64,000 nucleotides of DNA, taken from the NCBI GenBank assembly GCA_028284445.1, contig JANQRS010000051.1, forward strand, positions 124,001 to 188,000, written 5' to 3'. This DNA comes from Calditrichia bacterium (GTDB taxonomy: Bacteria; Calditrichota; Calditrichia; RBG-13-44-9; J075). This document shows, piece after piece, positions 1 through 8,732 of this stretch. The notes beneath the pieces are model-generated. The model ran no database searches. It worked only from the letters and a program-made list of their open reading frames with translations, and was not told the origin of the DNA. Position 1 is the first letter of the stretch. Every line of letters begins with the position of its first letter. The position numbers and the translations under genes are program-made.

Positions 1-510
1 TTGTGATAAGAATTGACGGTATTCCTCTACCACACTGCGGTGCGTTGGGAAGTAAATATAAACCATGTAAAGCATCACCAGTGCCGAAACAACATTGATC
101 CAGTAAAATGGGGCATCCTGCAGAACGCCGGATTGTGCAGCAAGGAAACAAATGATCAAACCGAAAAACGCTGCCGCTTCGAACAGGGCCAAACGCAAGA
201 TATGCGAGGTACGGATTGCCGCAAACAAGCTGGCGGCGGTATCAGCAACCTCAAGGCTTCGCTTTAGAAGCGCTGGATAGAGTATCTTGACGGCGCCAAG
301 TATAACAACCAGCAAGGCAAAATGAGCCATGGTAAGGGTATTGATAAAATCACTATCATCACTATTGCCATCAACCGATAGGTAGAAAAAGACGATGACG
401 CCAAGGAAAGTAATGATTCCCATTGCCAGCGCACCGTAGATGATCTGCAATGCCTTCAAGTCATTGTCTTCAAGCTCATTTTCGAACTCTTCAAGCGTAT
501 AAAGCGACAT
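1..510 (-). CDS. Hypothetical four-helix membrane protein (C-terminus outside window)
   Basis: The frame is open from an ATG at 510 to the window edge, giving the first 170 residues of a protein whose stop lies outside. After an acidic N-terminus (MSLYTLEEFENE) there are four hydrophobic stretches at about residues 24-45, 60-80, 108-125 and 138-155, so it is an integral membrane protein. Another ATG lies two codons upstream at 516, but the GAGGAG Shine-Dalgarno sits 7 nt before the 510 ATG and only 1 nt before the other, so 510 is preferred. It follows the coiled-coil protein by 15 bp and is probably co-transcribed with it and the kinase. I do not recognise a family. Confidence 0.6.
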   Translation of the reverse strand, partial: MSLYTLEEFENELEDNDLKALQIIYGALAMGIITFLGVIVFFYLSVDGNSDDSDFINTLTMAHFALLVVILGAVKILYPALLKRSLEVADTAASLFAAIRTSHILRLALFEAAAFFGLIICFLAAQSGVLQDAPFYWINVVSALVMLYMVYIYFPTHRSVVEEYRQFLSQ

Positions 511-525
511 TTTCATTCTCCTCGT

Positions 526-1233
526 TTAGTATAGCCGTACTTTCGCCCAAATAAACCAGCCGCCACCTTTAGCCAACGACGAATCTATTTCAACCACCTC
601 TACTGCCTCTCCAACTTTCGCCACCGCCAGCGGCTTGCCGGATGAGCGATTTCCGGACACATCTTCACGCAGATACACATCAGTGCGTATCTTCAACACG
701 TCTGATATTTCAAGCGGCCACTCCGTTTCCTCAATTGTCTTAAGCGGTTCCGCCCAGTCTCCGCTACTCCCGATCTTGCCGAGATACATCCAGCCAACAT
801 CAGCAACTGCCTGTGGATCAATCTGCTCATAGGTTTGATATTGCTGAGAAAGGCTGCGTTTCAGGTTGTTATCAACCTGCGTGGCTTTCTTTGTGGAGCT
901 GCTAACGGTCTTTTTGATTTCTTGCAGTTCATCTCGGGCACGGCTATCATCTGAAGCTGCGATGGCAGTTTCCAGCTTGTCCTGCAGGAATTCCAGGGAA
1001 TCACGGAGGGTGGTGATTTCACCGATGGCATCCTGCGTCTCCCTTGTAATTTTTTCGAGATCATCGCGAAATTCGATACCGGCAAAACTCTTGATGCCAG
1101 CATCATTCAAAATACCACGAATGGTAATCGGCGAAAAAATCAAAAGCCCAAAGATTGCCACAAAGAATACTTCTTTTAGCAAGCTGAACAACTGCTTGGT
1201 CGCATCCAGTCTCTCGTTGAGTTTTGATGACAT
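526..1233 (-). CDS. Membrane-anchored coiled-coil protein with C-terminal SH3-like domain
   Basis: This 235-residue protein has an N-terminal cytoplasmic stub (MSSKLNERLDATKQ), one membrane helix at about residues 18-38, a charged helical region with coiled-coil character (about 55-125), and a C-terminal stretch from about 175 that reads like a bacterial SH3 domain (RTDVYLRED... ending WFIWAKVRLY). The frame is open to 1338, but the ATG at 1233 has GAGGAG 6-7 nt upstream and removes an unlikely hydrophobic extension. It lies 114 bp downstream of a Ser/Thr kinase and 15 bp upstream of another membrane protein, so a signalling or envelope-sensing role with the kinase is possible. Function unknown. 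Confidence 0.6.
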   Translation of the reverse strand: MSSKLNERLDATKQLFSLLKEVFFVAIFGLLIFSPITIRGILNDAGIKSFAGIEFRDDLEKITRETQDAIGEITTLRDSLEFLQDKLETAIAASDDSRARDELQEIKKTVSSSTKKATQVDNNLKRSLSQQYQTYEQIDPQAVADVGWMYLGKIGSSGDWAEPLKTIEETEWPLEISDVLKIRTDVYLREDVSGNRSSGKPLAVAKVGEAVEVVEIDSSLAKGGGWFIWAKVRLY

Positions 1234-1347
1234 ATATTGCTCCTCAGAATTGACGATGCACAGATGTACGATTAAGACTCGAACAGGAAAAATTCCAACA
1301 AAAAAAATTCCAACAAACCTGCCGATACCAATTGGCATTTTGAAAGT

Positions 1348-3588
1348 TTATGTCAGGCTGATTTTCTTTAGGAGGGTAATAAATTCCGGGGCTTTATGCA
1401 AAGGTTTAAACGCCGGATCAACCTTGAGGTAAATCACGCGTAGTGCATGGGCATTTGCCGCATGCTGCAGCCAATCCAACGCTTCCTTTGTCTTTCCCAT
1501 TCCGGCATAAATCGTCGCCAGCGAATATATGGTAAACGGTTTGAGGCCGCCATCCTGATGCACTTCAAGCAGCTTTCCCAGCGCCTCCTGTGCAGCATCC
1601 AATTCACCGGCAAGTGCATTAACATAGGCAATCTCCGCCATTGTCGCCTGTCCATTCCTGGACATAGCATCGGATTGTTCAAAGGCTGAAATCGCCTCGC
1701 CAAAGCGGCCCTGGCGGGTAAGGGTGCGTCCGAGAAAGAGGTGAGACAGGCCAAAATCTGGAGTGCGCGCCAAGATCTCGCGCTGCTGCGCTTCCGCACG
1801 CTGCAGGTCTCCGGCAAAATAGTGAATGAGCCCTTCGGTCGCAGCAACCACATCAGAAAGCGGATCCAGTTCACGCGCTTTTGCGATGGCCTGGAATGCC
1901 TCGTCGAAGCGGCCCTGCGGCGTCAGACAATTAATAGCAAACCACTGCCAGGCAGTCACGTAACCGGGATTTAGTTCCAGTGCATATCGAAAGCTGTTTT
2001 CGGCAGCGGCCCAATCCTGATCATAAACCGAATTGATACAGCCAATGGTGGTATGTGGCTCCGCAAGAAATCCATCGCTGGACAGGGCTTTTTCGGCAGC
2101 AACGCGCGCCAGCGGCATAACTGCAGCCGGATCTTCAGCGCCGAGGAAGCCGAGCAGTATATAACAGTCGGCAACAGCGGCATGCGCAGCAGCATAAGCC
2201 GGATCAACTTCGAGCGCCCGCTCGCAGAGTTCAAGCCCAAGACGCAAACTCCCCTCTGTTCGCTCGTTGATATGATATCGCGCTTTCAGATAGATATTGA
2301 AGGCATCGAAGCTCTGGGTGGTGTGACGAACAAGGGCTGTCTCCTGCTCTGCACCAAGCTTGATCTTTAATTTGCCGACAATTGTCAAGGCGATTTCTTC
2401 CTGAATTTCAAAAATATCTGCCAGCTGACGGTCATATTTTTCCGACCAAACCTGAAATCCATCCTTTACGTCGATAAGATGAACCGTAATACGAAGCCGA
2501 TTGCCGGCCTTGCGCACACTGCCTTCTACCAGGTGAGTGACGTTCAGGCGCAAACCAATTTCACGCACATCCAACGTTTTCCCCTTGAACATAAATGAAG
2601 AGGTGCGTGACACCACGCGCCAGTCCTTAACCTGGCTAAGAGCGTCAATAAGCTCGTCGGCAATGCCATCACAGAAGTAAGCCTGATCGCTTTCCGGACT
2701 GAGATCGGACAAGGGCATGACCGCTATGGAATTCCGATCTTTTGTCTCATCCGCCGGTAAAGGAGCGGAGCTCGAAGAATGTTTCTGTATGGCGGCAAGG
2801 GCGGTCAAGAATGTTTGCATATCGGCGAAGCGTTCCGACGCATCTTTCTCAAAGGCGCGGCTCAATAAAGGACGAATGCCGGAAGGAACATCTGTGCGCA
2901 ATGCCTCTATGGATTCGGGATCTGCTGTAGAGATGGCATACATAATTGCCTGAGTATAGGCGCCGCGAAATGGCAGTTCCCCGCACAACATCTCAAACAT
3001 CACCACCCCAAGCGACCAAATATCTGTTCGATGGTCAACCGCTTCGCCATGCAATTGCTCCGGAGAACTGTACAAGAGCGTCCCAACGGTCATTCCGGCA
3101 TCAGTCATATCCGACAATCCGTGCATCTTGGCCAGGCCAAAGTCGAGGATCTTCACGCGATGATCAGAAGTCAGCATGATATTTGAACTCTTGATGTCGC
3201 GATGTATAACGCCTTGGTCATGAGCTGCTTTTAGGCCCTCGGCAATCTGGCGAGTAATATCGAGAACCCTGGCAATGTCAATCGTGCCGACTTCGATAAG
3301 GTCCTTGACGGTTTGGCCGTCAATATATTCCATGACGATGAATAATTGTCCATCCACCTCGTCAATGTCATAGATAGTGGCGATGTTGGGATGATTGATA
3401 TTGGCTTCCGCACGGGCTTCTGTTTTCAGGCGCTCACGTTCATCCGGTAGATTGGCAAGATGCGGCGGCAACATTTTGAGCGCAACCGAACGGTCAAGGC
3501 GCTGGTCCCGGGCACGATATACCACGCCCATCCCACCTTCGCCGAGTTTTTCGATTATTTCGTAGTGAGAGATTGTTTGACCTAACAT
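1348..3588 (-). CDS. Hanks-type Ser/Thr protein kinase with TolB-like domain and TPR repeats
   Basis: The N-terminal 270 residues are a complete eukaryotic-type kinase: glycine loop GEGGMG (17-21), ATP-binding Lys38, catalytic loop HRDIKSSN with Asp131, DFG at 149-151 and the activation-segment SPEQL. A short linker leads to a TolB/FlgO-like domain (about 285-415, starting SIAVMPLSDLSP), and the rest to residue 746 is alpha-helical TPR repeats with the usual A..L/W..A spacing. No membrane helix is seen, so it is probably cytosolic. This kinase-TolB-TPR architecture is common in Acidobacteria, Calditrichota and related groups. The next two genes encode membrane proteins, which may be substrates or partners, but nothing in the sequence proves that. 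Confidence 0.93.
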   Translation of the reverse strand: MLGQTISHYEIIEKLGEGGMGVVYRARDQRLDRSVALKMLPPHLANLPDERERLKTEARAEANINHPNIATIYDIDEVDGQLFIVMEYIDGQTVKDLIEVGTIDIARVLDITRQIAEGLKAAHDQGVIHRDIKSSNIMLTSDHRVKILDFGLAKMHGLSDMTDAGMTVGTLLYSSPEQLHGEAVDHRTDIWSLGVVMFEMLCGELPFRGAYTQAIMYAISTADPESIEALRTDVPSGIRPLLSRAFEKDASERFADMQTFLTALAAIQKHSSSSAPLPADETKDRNSIAVMPLSDLSPESDQAYFCDGIADELIDALSQVKDWRVVSRTSSFMFKGKTLDVREIGLRLNVTHLVEGSVRKAGNRLRITVHLIDVKDGFQVWSEKYDRQLADIFEIQEEIALTIVGKLKIKLGAEQETALVRHTTQSFDAFNIYLKARYHINERTEGSLRLGLELCERALEVDPAYAAAHAAVADCYILLGFLGAEDPAAVMPLARVAAEKALSSDGFLAEPHTTIGCINSVYDQDWAAAENSFRYALELNPGYVTAWQWFAINCLTPQGRFDEAFQAIAKARELDPLSDVVAATEGLIHYFAGDLQRAEAQQREILARTPDFGLSHLFLGRTLTRQGRFGEAISAFEQSDAMSRNGQATMAEIAYVNALAGELDAAQEALGKLLEVHQDGGLKPFTIYSLATIYAGMGKTKEALDWLQHAANAHALRVIYLKVDPAFKPLHKAPEFITLLKKISLT

Positions 3589-3641
3589 CCGACATATCCG
3601 GAAGAATGATTACCTTGAAGACCCAACGTCCAAATCTACCA

Positions 3642-3671
3642 ATAATAACACAAGTCATTGGTTTTTTTCAA
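3642..3671 (-). promoter_or_regulatory. Candidate promoter of the kinase gene
   Basis: Reading the minus strand, TTGAAA at 3671-3666 is followed by an 18-nt spacer and TATTAT at 3647-3642, five of six matches to the -10 consensus. Transcription would start near 3636 and leave a leader of about 48 nt before the kinase ATG at 3588. This rests on consensus matching only. Confidence 0.4.
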
Positions 3672-3772
3672 CATATATTTTTTGGGTTCTGAAAATGGTG
3701 GTAGAGGTTAGCGCAGATCACAAGGGGTAGTATCCAGCACTTTTTGGAATTTTTTCTGTTGGAATTTGGGAT

Positions 3773-4384
3773 TTACTCTTTCTGATCTATTTCCCAAAAC
3801 ATACCACGAGGACCGGCATTGACCACAGGCGTTTGTCCGATAAATTCATGTCGGCCGCTGCTGTCGTGAATATGGCCACAAACAACAAGTTTGGGCGATT
3901 TGGCGAGAATTGTGTGACGGATGGTGGTGCTGCCCAGACTAACACCGCGTGAGGAGATATCCACTGCCCCCTTGGGCGGGGAATGGCTAATCAAAACCGC
4001 ATCATGCGGACAATTATGCAGCAGCCGTGAAGCTTGCTCTTCCGAAAAATCATAGCTCCAGGAGCCAAAAGGCGTAATCGGAATGCCGCCACCAATGCCA
4101 TAGAAGGCCTGTCCTTTCAGGGTGATGCCGCTGCCATGCAGCACAATCGCTTGCGGCCAGTTGCCGCAGGCTTCGGCCAACTCTTCGTAGCTTTCGCTGT
4201 TGCCTGGTACCAGCAGGCAAGGCTGCGTAATTTGACTGAGTATGCGAATTGGCTGATCCAATCCGCGGCGAATATTACCAACATCGCCAGCGCAGATGAC
4301 CACATCAACATCCTCTGCCATCTCGACCAATATTTCGCATGCACGGGTATCACTATGGATATCACTAAACAGTAGTAGCTTCAC
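3773..4384 (-). CDS. Calcineurin-like metallophosphoesterase
   Basis: A 203-residue single-domain phosphoesterase of the YfcE/MJ0936 type. The metal-binding blocks are visible in order: DIHSD at residues 8-12, AGDVG near 52-56, GNSE near 81-84 (the family usually has GN[HD]E, so Ser replaces the usual residue), SHSPP near 133 and GHIHDSSG near 170. Such enzymes hydrolyse phosphomonoesters or cyclic phosphodiesters using two metal ions; the substrate cannot be read from the sequence. The start is a GTG at 4384 whose bases overlap the TGA of the upstream esterase (GTGA), so the two are translationally coupled and belong to the ring-cleavage operon. Confidence 0.85.
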   Translation of the reverse strand: MKLLLFSDIHSDTRACEILVEMAEDVDVVICAGDVGNIRRGLDQPIRILSQITQPCLLVPGNSESYEELAEACGNWPQAIVLHGSGITLKGQAFYGIGGGIPITPFGSWSYDFSEEQASRLLHNCPHDAVLISHSPPKGAVDISSRGVSLGSTTIRHTILAKSPKLVVCGHIHDSSGRHEFIGQTPVVNAGPRGMFWEIDQKE

Positions 4385-5019
4385 CTTACCGCTTCCATCA
4401 TTTGTCGCACCGTCTCAATTTCATCTCGATTCACCGCATGATCGCCATTTCGATAGAGTTTCATTATAACATCAGCCTGCAATTTTTCAAAAACCTCTGC
4501 ACTTTCCGCGACGCGCTTCTTTGGAATATGAAAATCGATATCGCTGCAACCCAGGAAGACCGGCGTCTTCTCCATGCTGCCTTCGAATGTTTTTTCGTCC
4601 ACAGCCGGACCGATCAGCCCACCACTTAGTCCTGCAACGCCGGCATACATGTCCGGATTGCGCGCTGCATATTCCAGCGTTAAACAGGCACCCTGGGAAA
4701 ATCCAAACAGCATAATTTTCTCCGTCGGAATTCCGGCATCATGGATCTCCGCAACAAGGCTTCCAATCTTCTCCAATCCTTGTGAGATGCCGGGCTGATT
4801 GCTTTCCCTGTCTGCCAGGAAGCTATTAGGATACCAGCTGAATTCGGCAGCTTGAGGCGCCAGGTAGGCAAATCCCTCTACAGCGAATTCCGCGGCCAGC
4901 CCGAGAATGTTCTCAGCTGTTGCGCCGCGGCCGTGTATCATGATCATCGCTTTACTTGCGTCCGCCAGCGCTAACCCCCGCCGTGCTACCGGCATGCTGA
5001 CATGTGATTGATGCGGCAT
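4381..5019 (-). CDS. MhqD-like alpha/beta-hydrolase (phospholipase/carboxylesterase family)
   Basis: A 212-residue alpha/beta-hydrolase of the acyl-protein thioesterase/carboxylesterase family. The catalytic triad can be placed at Ser108 in GFSQG, Asp160 in LGCSD and His194 in GDHAV, with an HGRG oxyanion segment at 29-32. Its closest functional analogue by context is MhqD (YodD) of Bacillus subtilis, which is linked to a ring-cleavage dioxygenase in quinone detoxification. The frame could begin at 5061, but the ATG at 5019 is preceded by a strong GGGGGAGGG Shine-Dalgarno that overlaps the end of the upstream gene, leaving a 4-bp gap. The 3' end overlaps the phosphoesterase start. Confidence 0.87.
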   Translation of the reverse strand: MPHQSHVSMPVARRGLALADASKAMIMIHGRGATAENILGLAAEFAVEGFAYLAPQAAEFSWYPNSFLADRESNQPGISQGLEKIGSLVAEIHDAGIPTEKIMLFGFSQGACLTLEYAARNPDMYAGVAGLSGGLIGPAVDEKTFEGSMEKTPVFLGCSDIDFHIPKKRVAESAEVFEKLQADVIMKLYRNGDHAVNRDEIETVRQMMEAVR

Positions 5020-5023
5020 TGGT

Positions 5024-5962
5024 TCAGCCCTCCCCCGACAGGTCCGGAAGTCGACCTTCAATATCCTGACGACGTCCTTCCAGCCACTCCGGCAATTTCA
5101 AAGTTTTACCAAGTTCATCGGCTGACTCGTCAACTGAGAATCCAGGCGGATCTGTAGCGACTTCAAATAACACGCCGCCGGGCTCGCGAAAATAGATTGA
5201 ATGGAAATAATTGCGGTCCATGACCGGCGATACATTTAATCCGGCCTCTACCAGCTCTGCGCGGAGGGCAATTTGGGAGGGATCATCGGCGCTGCGCCAA
5301 GCCACGTGGTGAACGACACCGACTCCCATACTACCGGTTGGCAAGGAGGGACGGTGCACAACATCGACAATTGTTCCCGGTCCGCCGCTTCCGCTCCGGA
5401 AACGATGACGATCTTCTTCCTCAGCAACTTTTTCAAAATCGAGCAGGCGCGTCATAACTGCTGCGGTCGCCTGAGCATCTTGTTCGATCAATGTCACACT
5501 ATGAAAACCGCATATGGCTTGTTCAGGACCAATTCCCTCAGCTGTAGCGCCCACTCTCTTATCATCTTTGGCCCCGATTAATTCGAGCTCAAGATCATGC
5601 GGGTCTTCAAACAGCAGCACCTCTTCACCGAAGCGTGTAAACGGACCGTGAACCGTCACGCCATGATTTTCCAGGCGTTCTTTCCAGAACCCCAGCGCTG
5701 TTTCCGGCACAGAGAAAGAAGTCGTGGTCATCTGACCGCTACCGCGACGCCCTTTAAGCGCATTGCCCTGCCAGGGGAAAAATGTCATGATGCTGCCCGG
5801 ATTCCCATCTTGATCACCATAGTATAGGTGATATGTGTAGGGATCATCAAAATTGACGGTTTTCTTAACCAGGCGTAAACCAAGAACGCCATTATAGAAT
5901 TTGAAATTTTCCTGCGGATTGCCGACAATAGCCGTTACGTGGTGAATACCATGCGTTCTCAC
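5024..5962 (-). CDS. Ring-cleavage dioxygenase of the VOC/glyoxalase fold (MhqO/MhqE-like)
   Basis: This 312-residue protein contains two VOC modules. The first begins GIHHVTAIVGN, typical of the MhqA/MhqO/MhqE group of putative hydroquinone-cleaving dioxygenases; the second begins near residue 150 with GFHSVTL and has a VHHVAWR segment near 222. The first-module His (HHVT), the second-module His (VHHVAW) and a Glu in GGVLFEVATDPPGF fit the usual iron-binding set. The start is a GTG at 5962 overlapping the TGA of the preceding gene. With the CatE-like gene upstream and the MhqD-like esterase downstream it forms a likely quinone/electrophile-detoxification unit. The substrate is inferred from family and context only. 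Confidence 0.88.
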   Translation of the reverse strand: MRTHGIHHVTAIVGNPQENFKFYNGVLGLRLVKKTVNFDDPYTYHLYYGDQDGNPGSIMTFFPWQGNALKGRRGSGQMTTTSFSVPETALGFWKERLENHGVTVHGPFTRFGEEVLLFEDPHDLELELIGAKDDKRVGATAEGIGPEQAICGFHSVTLIEQDAQATAAVMTRLLDFEKVAEEEDRHRFRSGSGGPGTIVDVVHRPSLPTGSMGVGVVHHVAWRSADDPSQIALRAELVEAGLNVSPVMDRNYFHSIYFREPGGVLFEVATDPPGFSVDESADELGKTLKLPEWLEGRRQDIEGRLPDLSGEG

Positions 5963-6816
5963 CTATCTATCTCCAATGTTATATTGTTCCCTGACGGATC
6001 ACTTAAAACCGGCACATCATCACTTGTCGAGATATCGAAGCCGTTGCCGGTGGCGCGATCTATGATTTGTTTAATCTCCCCCTCATCCGGAAGAAGAAGC
6101 GAAAACGATTTTAAGCCAAGTAGTTCCTCGCTCCGTTTTTCGCTGCCGGCAGAATTCCAGGTGTTAATGCCAACGTGATGGTGATAGCCGCCGGCTGCCA
6201 AAAATTCTGCCCCGGGATAGCTGGTCATATGTTCCAATCCAAGGACGGATTCATAGAAATGCAGACCGGCTGCCAGATCATTGACCTGGAGATGGACATG
6301 TCCCAGGGACGAGCTGACGGGTAACCGCCCCTCCCACGCTTCTTTCCCGGCATCATTGAACAAGGCCTGTAAATCGAGGCGATTCGTTGCCATTTTAATT
6401 CGCCCGCTTTCATGCCTCCATTCGCCCCGGGGACGATCAGCATATATCTCAATGCCGTTTCCTTCCGGATCGGCCAGGTACAAGGCCTCGCTGACCAGAT
6501 GATCTGCGGCCCCGCTCAGCTGATGTCCGGATTCCAATAGGTGGCGAAACCAAGCGGCAAGGTGCGTACGATCCGGCAATAGGATGGCCAGATGGAATAG
6601 ACCCGGTCTGTTCGCGACCAATTCGCCGGAGGGCATTGCAATTAATTCGAGAATAACGTCATCGTCTACTCCCAAAACAACTGAGTGGCTTTCCTGGCGA
6701 ATGACAGACAGACCAATAACATCCTGATAAAATGATGACATCAGGAAAAGATTGCCAACGGTCAAGCGCACCCGGCCAACGCGAGCGGAAGCAGCGATTT
6801 TCAGATCCTTTTGCAC
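5959..6816 (-). CDS. VOC-family extradiol dioxygenase (CatE-like)
   Basis: A 285-residue protein with two to four beta-alpha-beta-beta-beta VOC units, matching the length of Bacillus CatE-type catechol 2,3-dioxygenases. Blocks seen are RVGRVRLTVGN near residue 14, LFHLAILLPD near 72 (metal His), an acidic GNGIEIYADRP near 119 and LGHVHLQVNDL near 172, followed by YHHHVGINTWNS and NITLEIDR at the C-terminus. It probably cleaves a catechol or modifies a quinone-derived ring. The start is a GTG at 6816 with GGAG about 10 nt upstream. It is the first gene of a four-gene run with 4-bp overlaps or gaps; an inverted repeat lies 46-88 nt upstream. Confidence 0.85.
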   Translation of the reverse strand: MQKDLKIAASARVGRVRLTVGNLFLMSSFYQDVIGLSVIRQESHSVVLGVDDDVILELIAMPSGELVANRPGLFHLAILLPDRTHLAAWFRHLLESGHQLSGAADHLVSEALYLADPEGNGIEIYADRPRGEWRHESGRIKMATNRLDLQALFNDAGKEAWEGRLPVSSSLGHVHLQVNDLAAGLHFYESVLGLEHMTSYPGAEFLAAGGYHHHVGINTWNSAGSEKRSEELLGLKSFSLLLPDEGEIKQIIDRATGNGFDISTSDDVPVLSDPSGNNITLEIDR

Positions 6817-7350
6817 TTAGCTATTACTCCAAAATATTGATTTCAGATCAAGTTGTTTCAATGTATCAGTGGTCTAAAACAGGCATTCAAGGTCCAGTGA
6901 TACAAAGATTTGTCATATCCGAATGCCTCTATTAGGCATCATCCTTGCTAAAACAACCAGATTCCCGATGACTATTTGCGGGAATGATACACCGACGAAC
7001 ATGCTTCAGTTAATCACGTTGATAATACCAATAGACAACGTCGAACAGTTCGGCCTGTCTATATTAAATGTGGCTACATTTTGGAAGTTACAAACAGAAT
7101 AGAGGTCAGTTGGTAGGCACCGGTTTTGGGCAATATAATGCCTTTACGTAAAACCGAGTTATAGAATACTGCCAGGTAAAAGATTCCAAAAGCAATTAGA
7201 TCTGGTTAGTATACAACAGGTCTGATTAGCAATCGGAGAGAAACATCCATGTACGGCACTTGCTTCACGAAAACGGTATTAGCATCTATATAACAACTGG
7301 TAAGCGTAACGATTTCGCGCCACGCTCACCCAAACAACCATACGCGTTGG
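6817..7350. other. 534-bp gene-free stretch upstream of the ring-cleavage operon
   Basis: No open frame with coding character was found on either strand. The left part is the upstream region of the CatE-like operon and holds the inverted repeat at 6862-6904 plus a second pair of 8-bp arms (6881-6888 with 6921-6928). The right part is the 3' flank of the cold-shock gene. No tRNA, known riboswitch or terminator could be recognised. Confidence 0.5.
6862..6904. promoter_or_regulatory. Inverted repeat, candidate operator or leader hairpin
   Basis: TGTATCAGTGG at 6862-6872 is matched by CCAGTGATACA at 6894-6904, 11-bp arms with a single mismatch around a 21-nt loop. It lies 46-88 nt upstream of the CatE-like GTG start and could bind a MarR-type regulator, as MhqR does in Bacillus, although the sequence does not match a known box. 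No regulator gene is adjacent. Confidence 0.35.
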
Positions 7351-7563
7351 TTAGAGAACCACTACGTCCTGAGCTTGCGGGCCTTTCTTGCCTTGCTCAA
7401 TAGTAAATTCTACTTGCTGGTCTTCTTCCAGCGAGCGGAATCCACCTTGATCGCGAATGCCACTATAATGAACAAATACGTCTTCTCCACCCTCATAGGA
7501 GATAAAACCATACCCTTTGGTAGCGTTGAACCATTTTACAACGCCTTGAACCCGATCTTCCAT
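7351..7563 (-). CDS. csp: Cold-shock protein (CspA family)
   Basis: A 70-residue single cold-shock domain with both RNA-binding motifs: KGYGFI (RNP1, residues 16-21) and VFVHYS (RNP2, 29-34). It opens VQGVVKWFNATKG, the standard start of the family, and has the full length expected. These proteins bind single-stranded RNA/DNA and act as RNA chaperones. AAGGAG lies 9 nt before the ATG. A promoter at 7666-7694 would give a leader of about 100 nt, a feature of many csp genes. The DEAD-box helicase at 11-12.7 kb is another RNA-structure remodeller but is not in the same operon. Confidence 0.97.
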   Translation of the reverse strand: MEDRVQGVVKWFNATKGYGFISYEGGEDVFVHYSGIRDQGGFRSLEEDQQVEFTIEQGKKGPQAQDVVVL

Positions 7564-7665
7564 TACAAACTACTCCTTGAAAAAATAAACTAAACAACAA
7601 TTAACTTAGGCCATTCTAGACTATGTGTGTTTTTTATGTAGGCTGGAATTCCTAATGCTTAGCGC

Positions 7666-7694
7666 AAAATAAGCGGCCCTAAATTAAATGTCAA
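7666..7694 (-). promoter_or_regulatory. Candidate sigma-70-type promoter of the cold-shock gene
   Basis: On the minus strand a perfect TTGACA (7694-7689) is separated by 17 nt from TATTTT (7671-7666). The upstream flank is A/T-rich, like an UP element. Transcription would start near 7660, giving an untranslated leader of about 97 nt. Confidence 0.5.
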
Positions 7695-7760
7695 CTAATA
7701 AATAAAACGAAAAAATTAGCCGTTAGTTGGATGATTTTACCAAAAATCGGGTAGCAGGCG

Positions 7761-8720
7761 TTATGGCAAACGGGTACCACAATGCGGGCAATATGAACCG
7801 GCACCTTCGACGGATTTCTTGCAAGCCGTACAATTTGTGGGACCAGCATCATCAGTTGCCGCTTGTGGGGTTGGGGCTGTAGTGGCTGTTTCAGCAACCG
7901 GCGCCGCCGGTTTTGGATAGGATGCACCGCAATGACCGCAATGCTTGTCGCCGTCAGATGTCAATCCGCAAATCCCACAGTAGGTCTGCTTCACAATACT
8001 GTCAAGATTCTGTCGCAATGGCTGAAAATATTGCTGTATCTTATCGACCGGAATTGCAAATCCGAGCCCTGGCGATGCAGTCATGATCATGGTGTTAACC
8101 CCAACAGCCTGCCCAAACTCATTAAAGAGCGGACCACCGCTATTTCCGGGATTGATCGGTGCATCTGTCTGCACGAAGGTCTTGTTTTCCAATTCGCGGT
8201 TAATCGCACTAATAATGCCGGCCGTAAATGTATTGGAAAGGCCGCGCGGATAACCAATGGCGAAGACGGATTGCCCCACCTTCACGCTGTCGGCACTGGC
8301 GATCGGCGCAACATCGGGGGACTTCAGATCCACTTTCACAAATGCGAGGTCTTCTTTCGGAAACGATTGCAGTACTTTACCGGAGTGTTTTTCGCCGGAG
8401 TTTAACTGAATAGTGACATCCCCGTTGATGCCAATAACATGGCGATTGGTCACAATGAGCCCGTCATCCGTAAGGAAAAAGCCGCTGCCGCAGCTTTGGC
8501 CGACCGAAACGCCAACTACTGTCTGGCGCACCTCTTCAAAAAGCGCTTCCGGTGTCATTCGAGAATCAACGCGACCGATTTCTTCCAGAACAGGAATTTC
8601 CACTGATTCCAGGGGAACATCCATTATCTCCGTGCATTGCGGGCAGCGCGCTTTTTTACCAGCGAGTTGATCCGGCGCTCTCAGAATACTACCACAATTG
8701 CAAATTACTTCAATCGCCAT
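7761..8720 (-). CDS. HtrA-like trypsin-fold serine protease flanked by zinc ribbons
   Basis: A 319-residue protein with an N-terminal zinc ribbon (CNCG ... CPQC, residues 7-29), a trypsin-like domain (about 60-245) and two C-terminal zinc ribbons (CGICG ... HCGHCG near 257-275 and CTACKK ... YCPHCG near 296-316). The catalytic triad is His94 (TNRHV), Asp124 (EDLAFVKVD) and Ser194 (PGNSGGP). There is no signal peptide, membrane helix or PDZ domain, so unlike DegP it is probably cytoplasmic. The ATG at 8720 is chosen over the GTG at 8726 because AAGGGA is correctly spaced for it. It starts 12 bp after the PH-like membrane protein and is likely co-transcribed with it. Confidence 0.88.
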   Translation of the reverse strand: MAIEVICNCGSILRAPDQLAGKKARCPQCTEIMDVPLESVEIPVLEEIGRVDSRMTPEALFEEVRQTVVGVSVGQSCGSGFFLTDDGLIVTNRHVIGINGDVTIQLNSGEKHSGKVLQSFPKEDLAFVKVDLKSPDVAPIASADSVKVGQSVFAIGYPRGLSNTFTAGIISAINRELENKTFVQTDAPINPGNSGGPLFNEFGQAVGVNTMIMTASPGLGFAIPVDKIQQYFQPLRQNLDSIVKQTYCGICGLTSDGDKHCGHCGASYPKPAAPVAETATTAPTPQAATDDAGPTNCTACKKSVEGAGSYCPHCGTRLP

Positions 8721-8732
8721 CGTCACGTCCCT

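Noticed and set aside
6817..7350. tRNA or small RNA gene
   Set aside because: No cloverleaf, no GTTC/TTCGA arm and no conserved RNA motif could be found.
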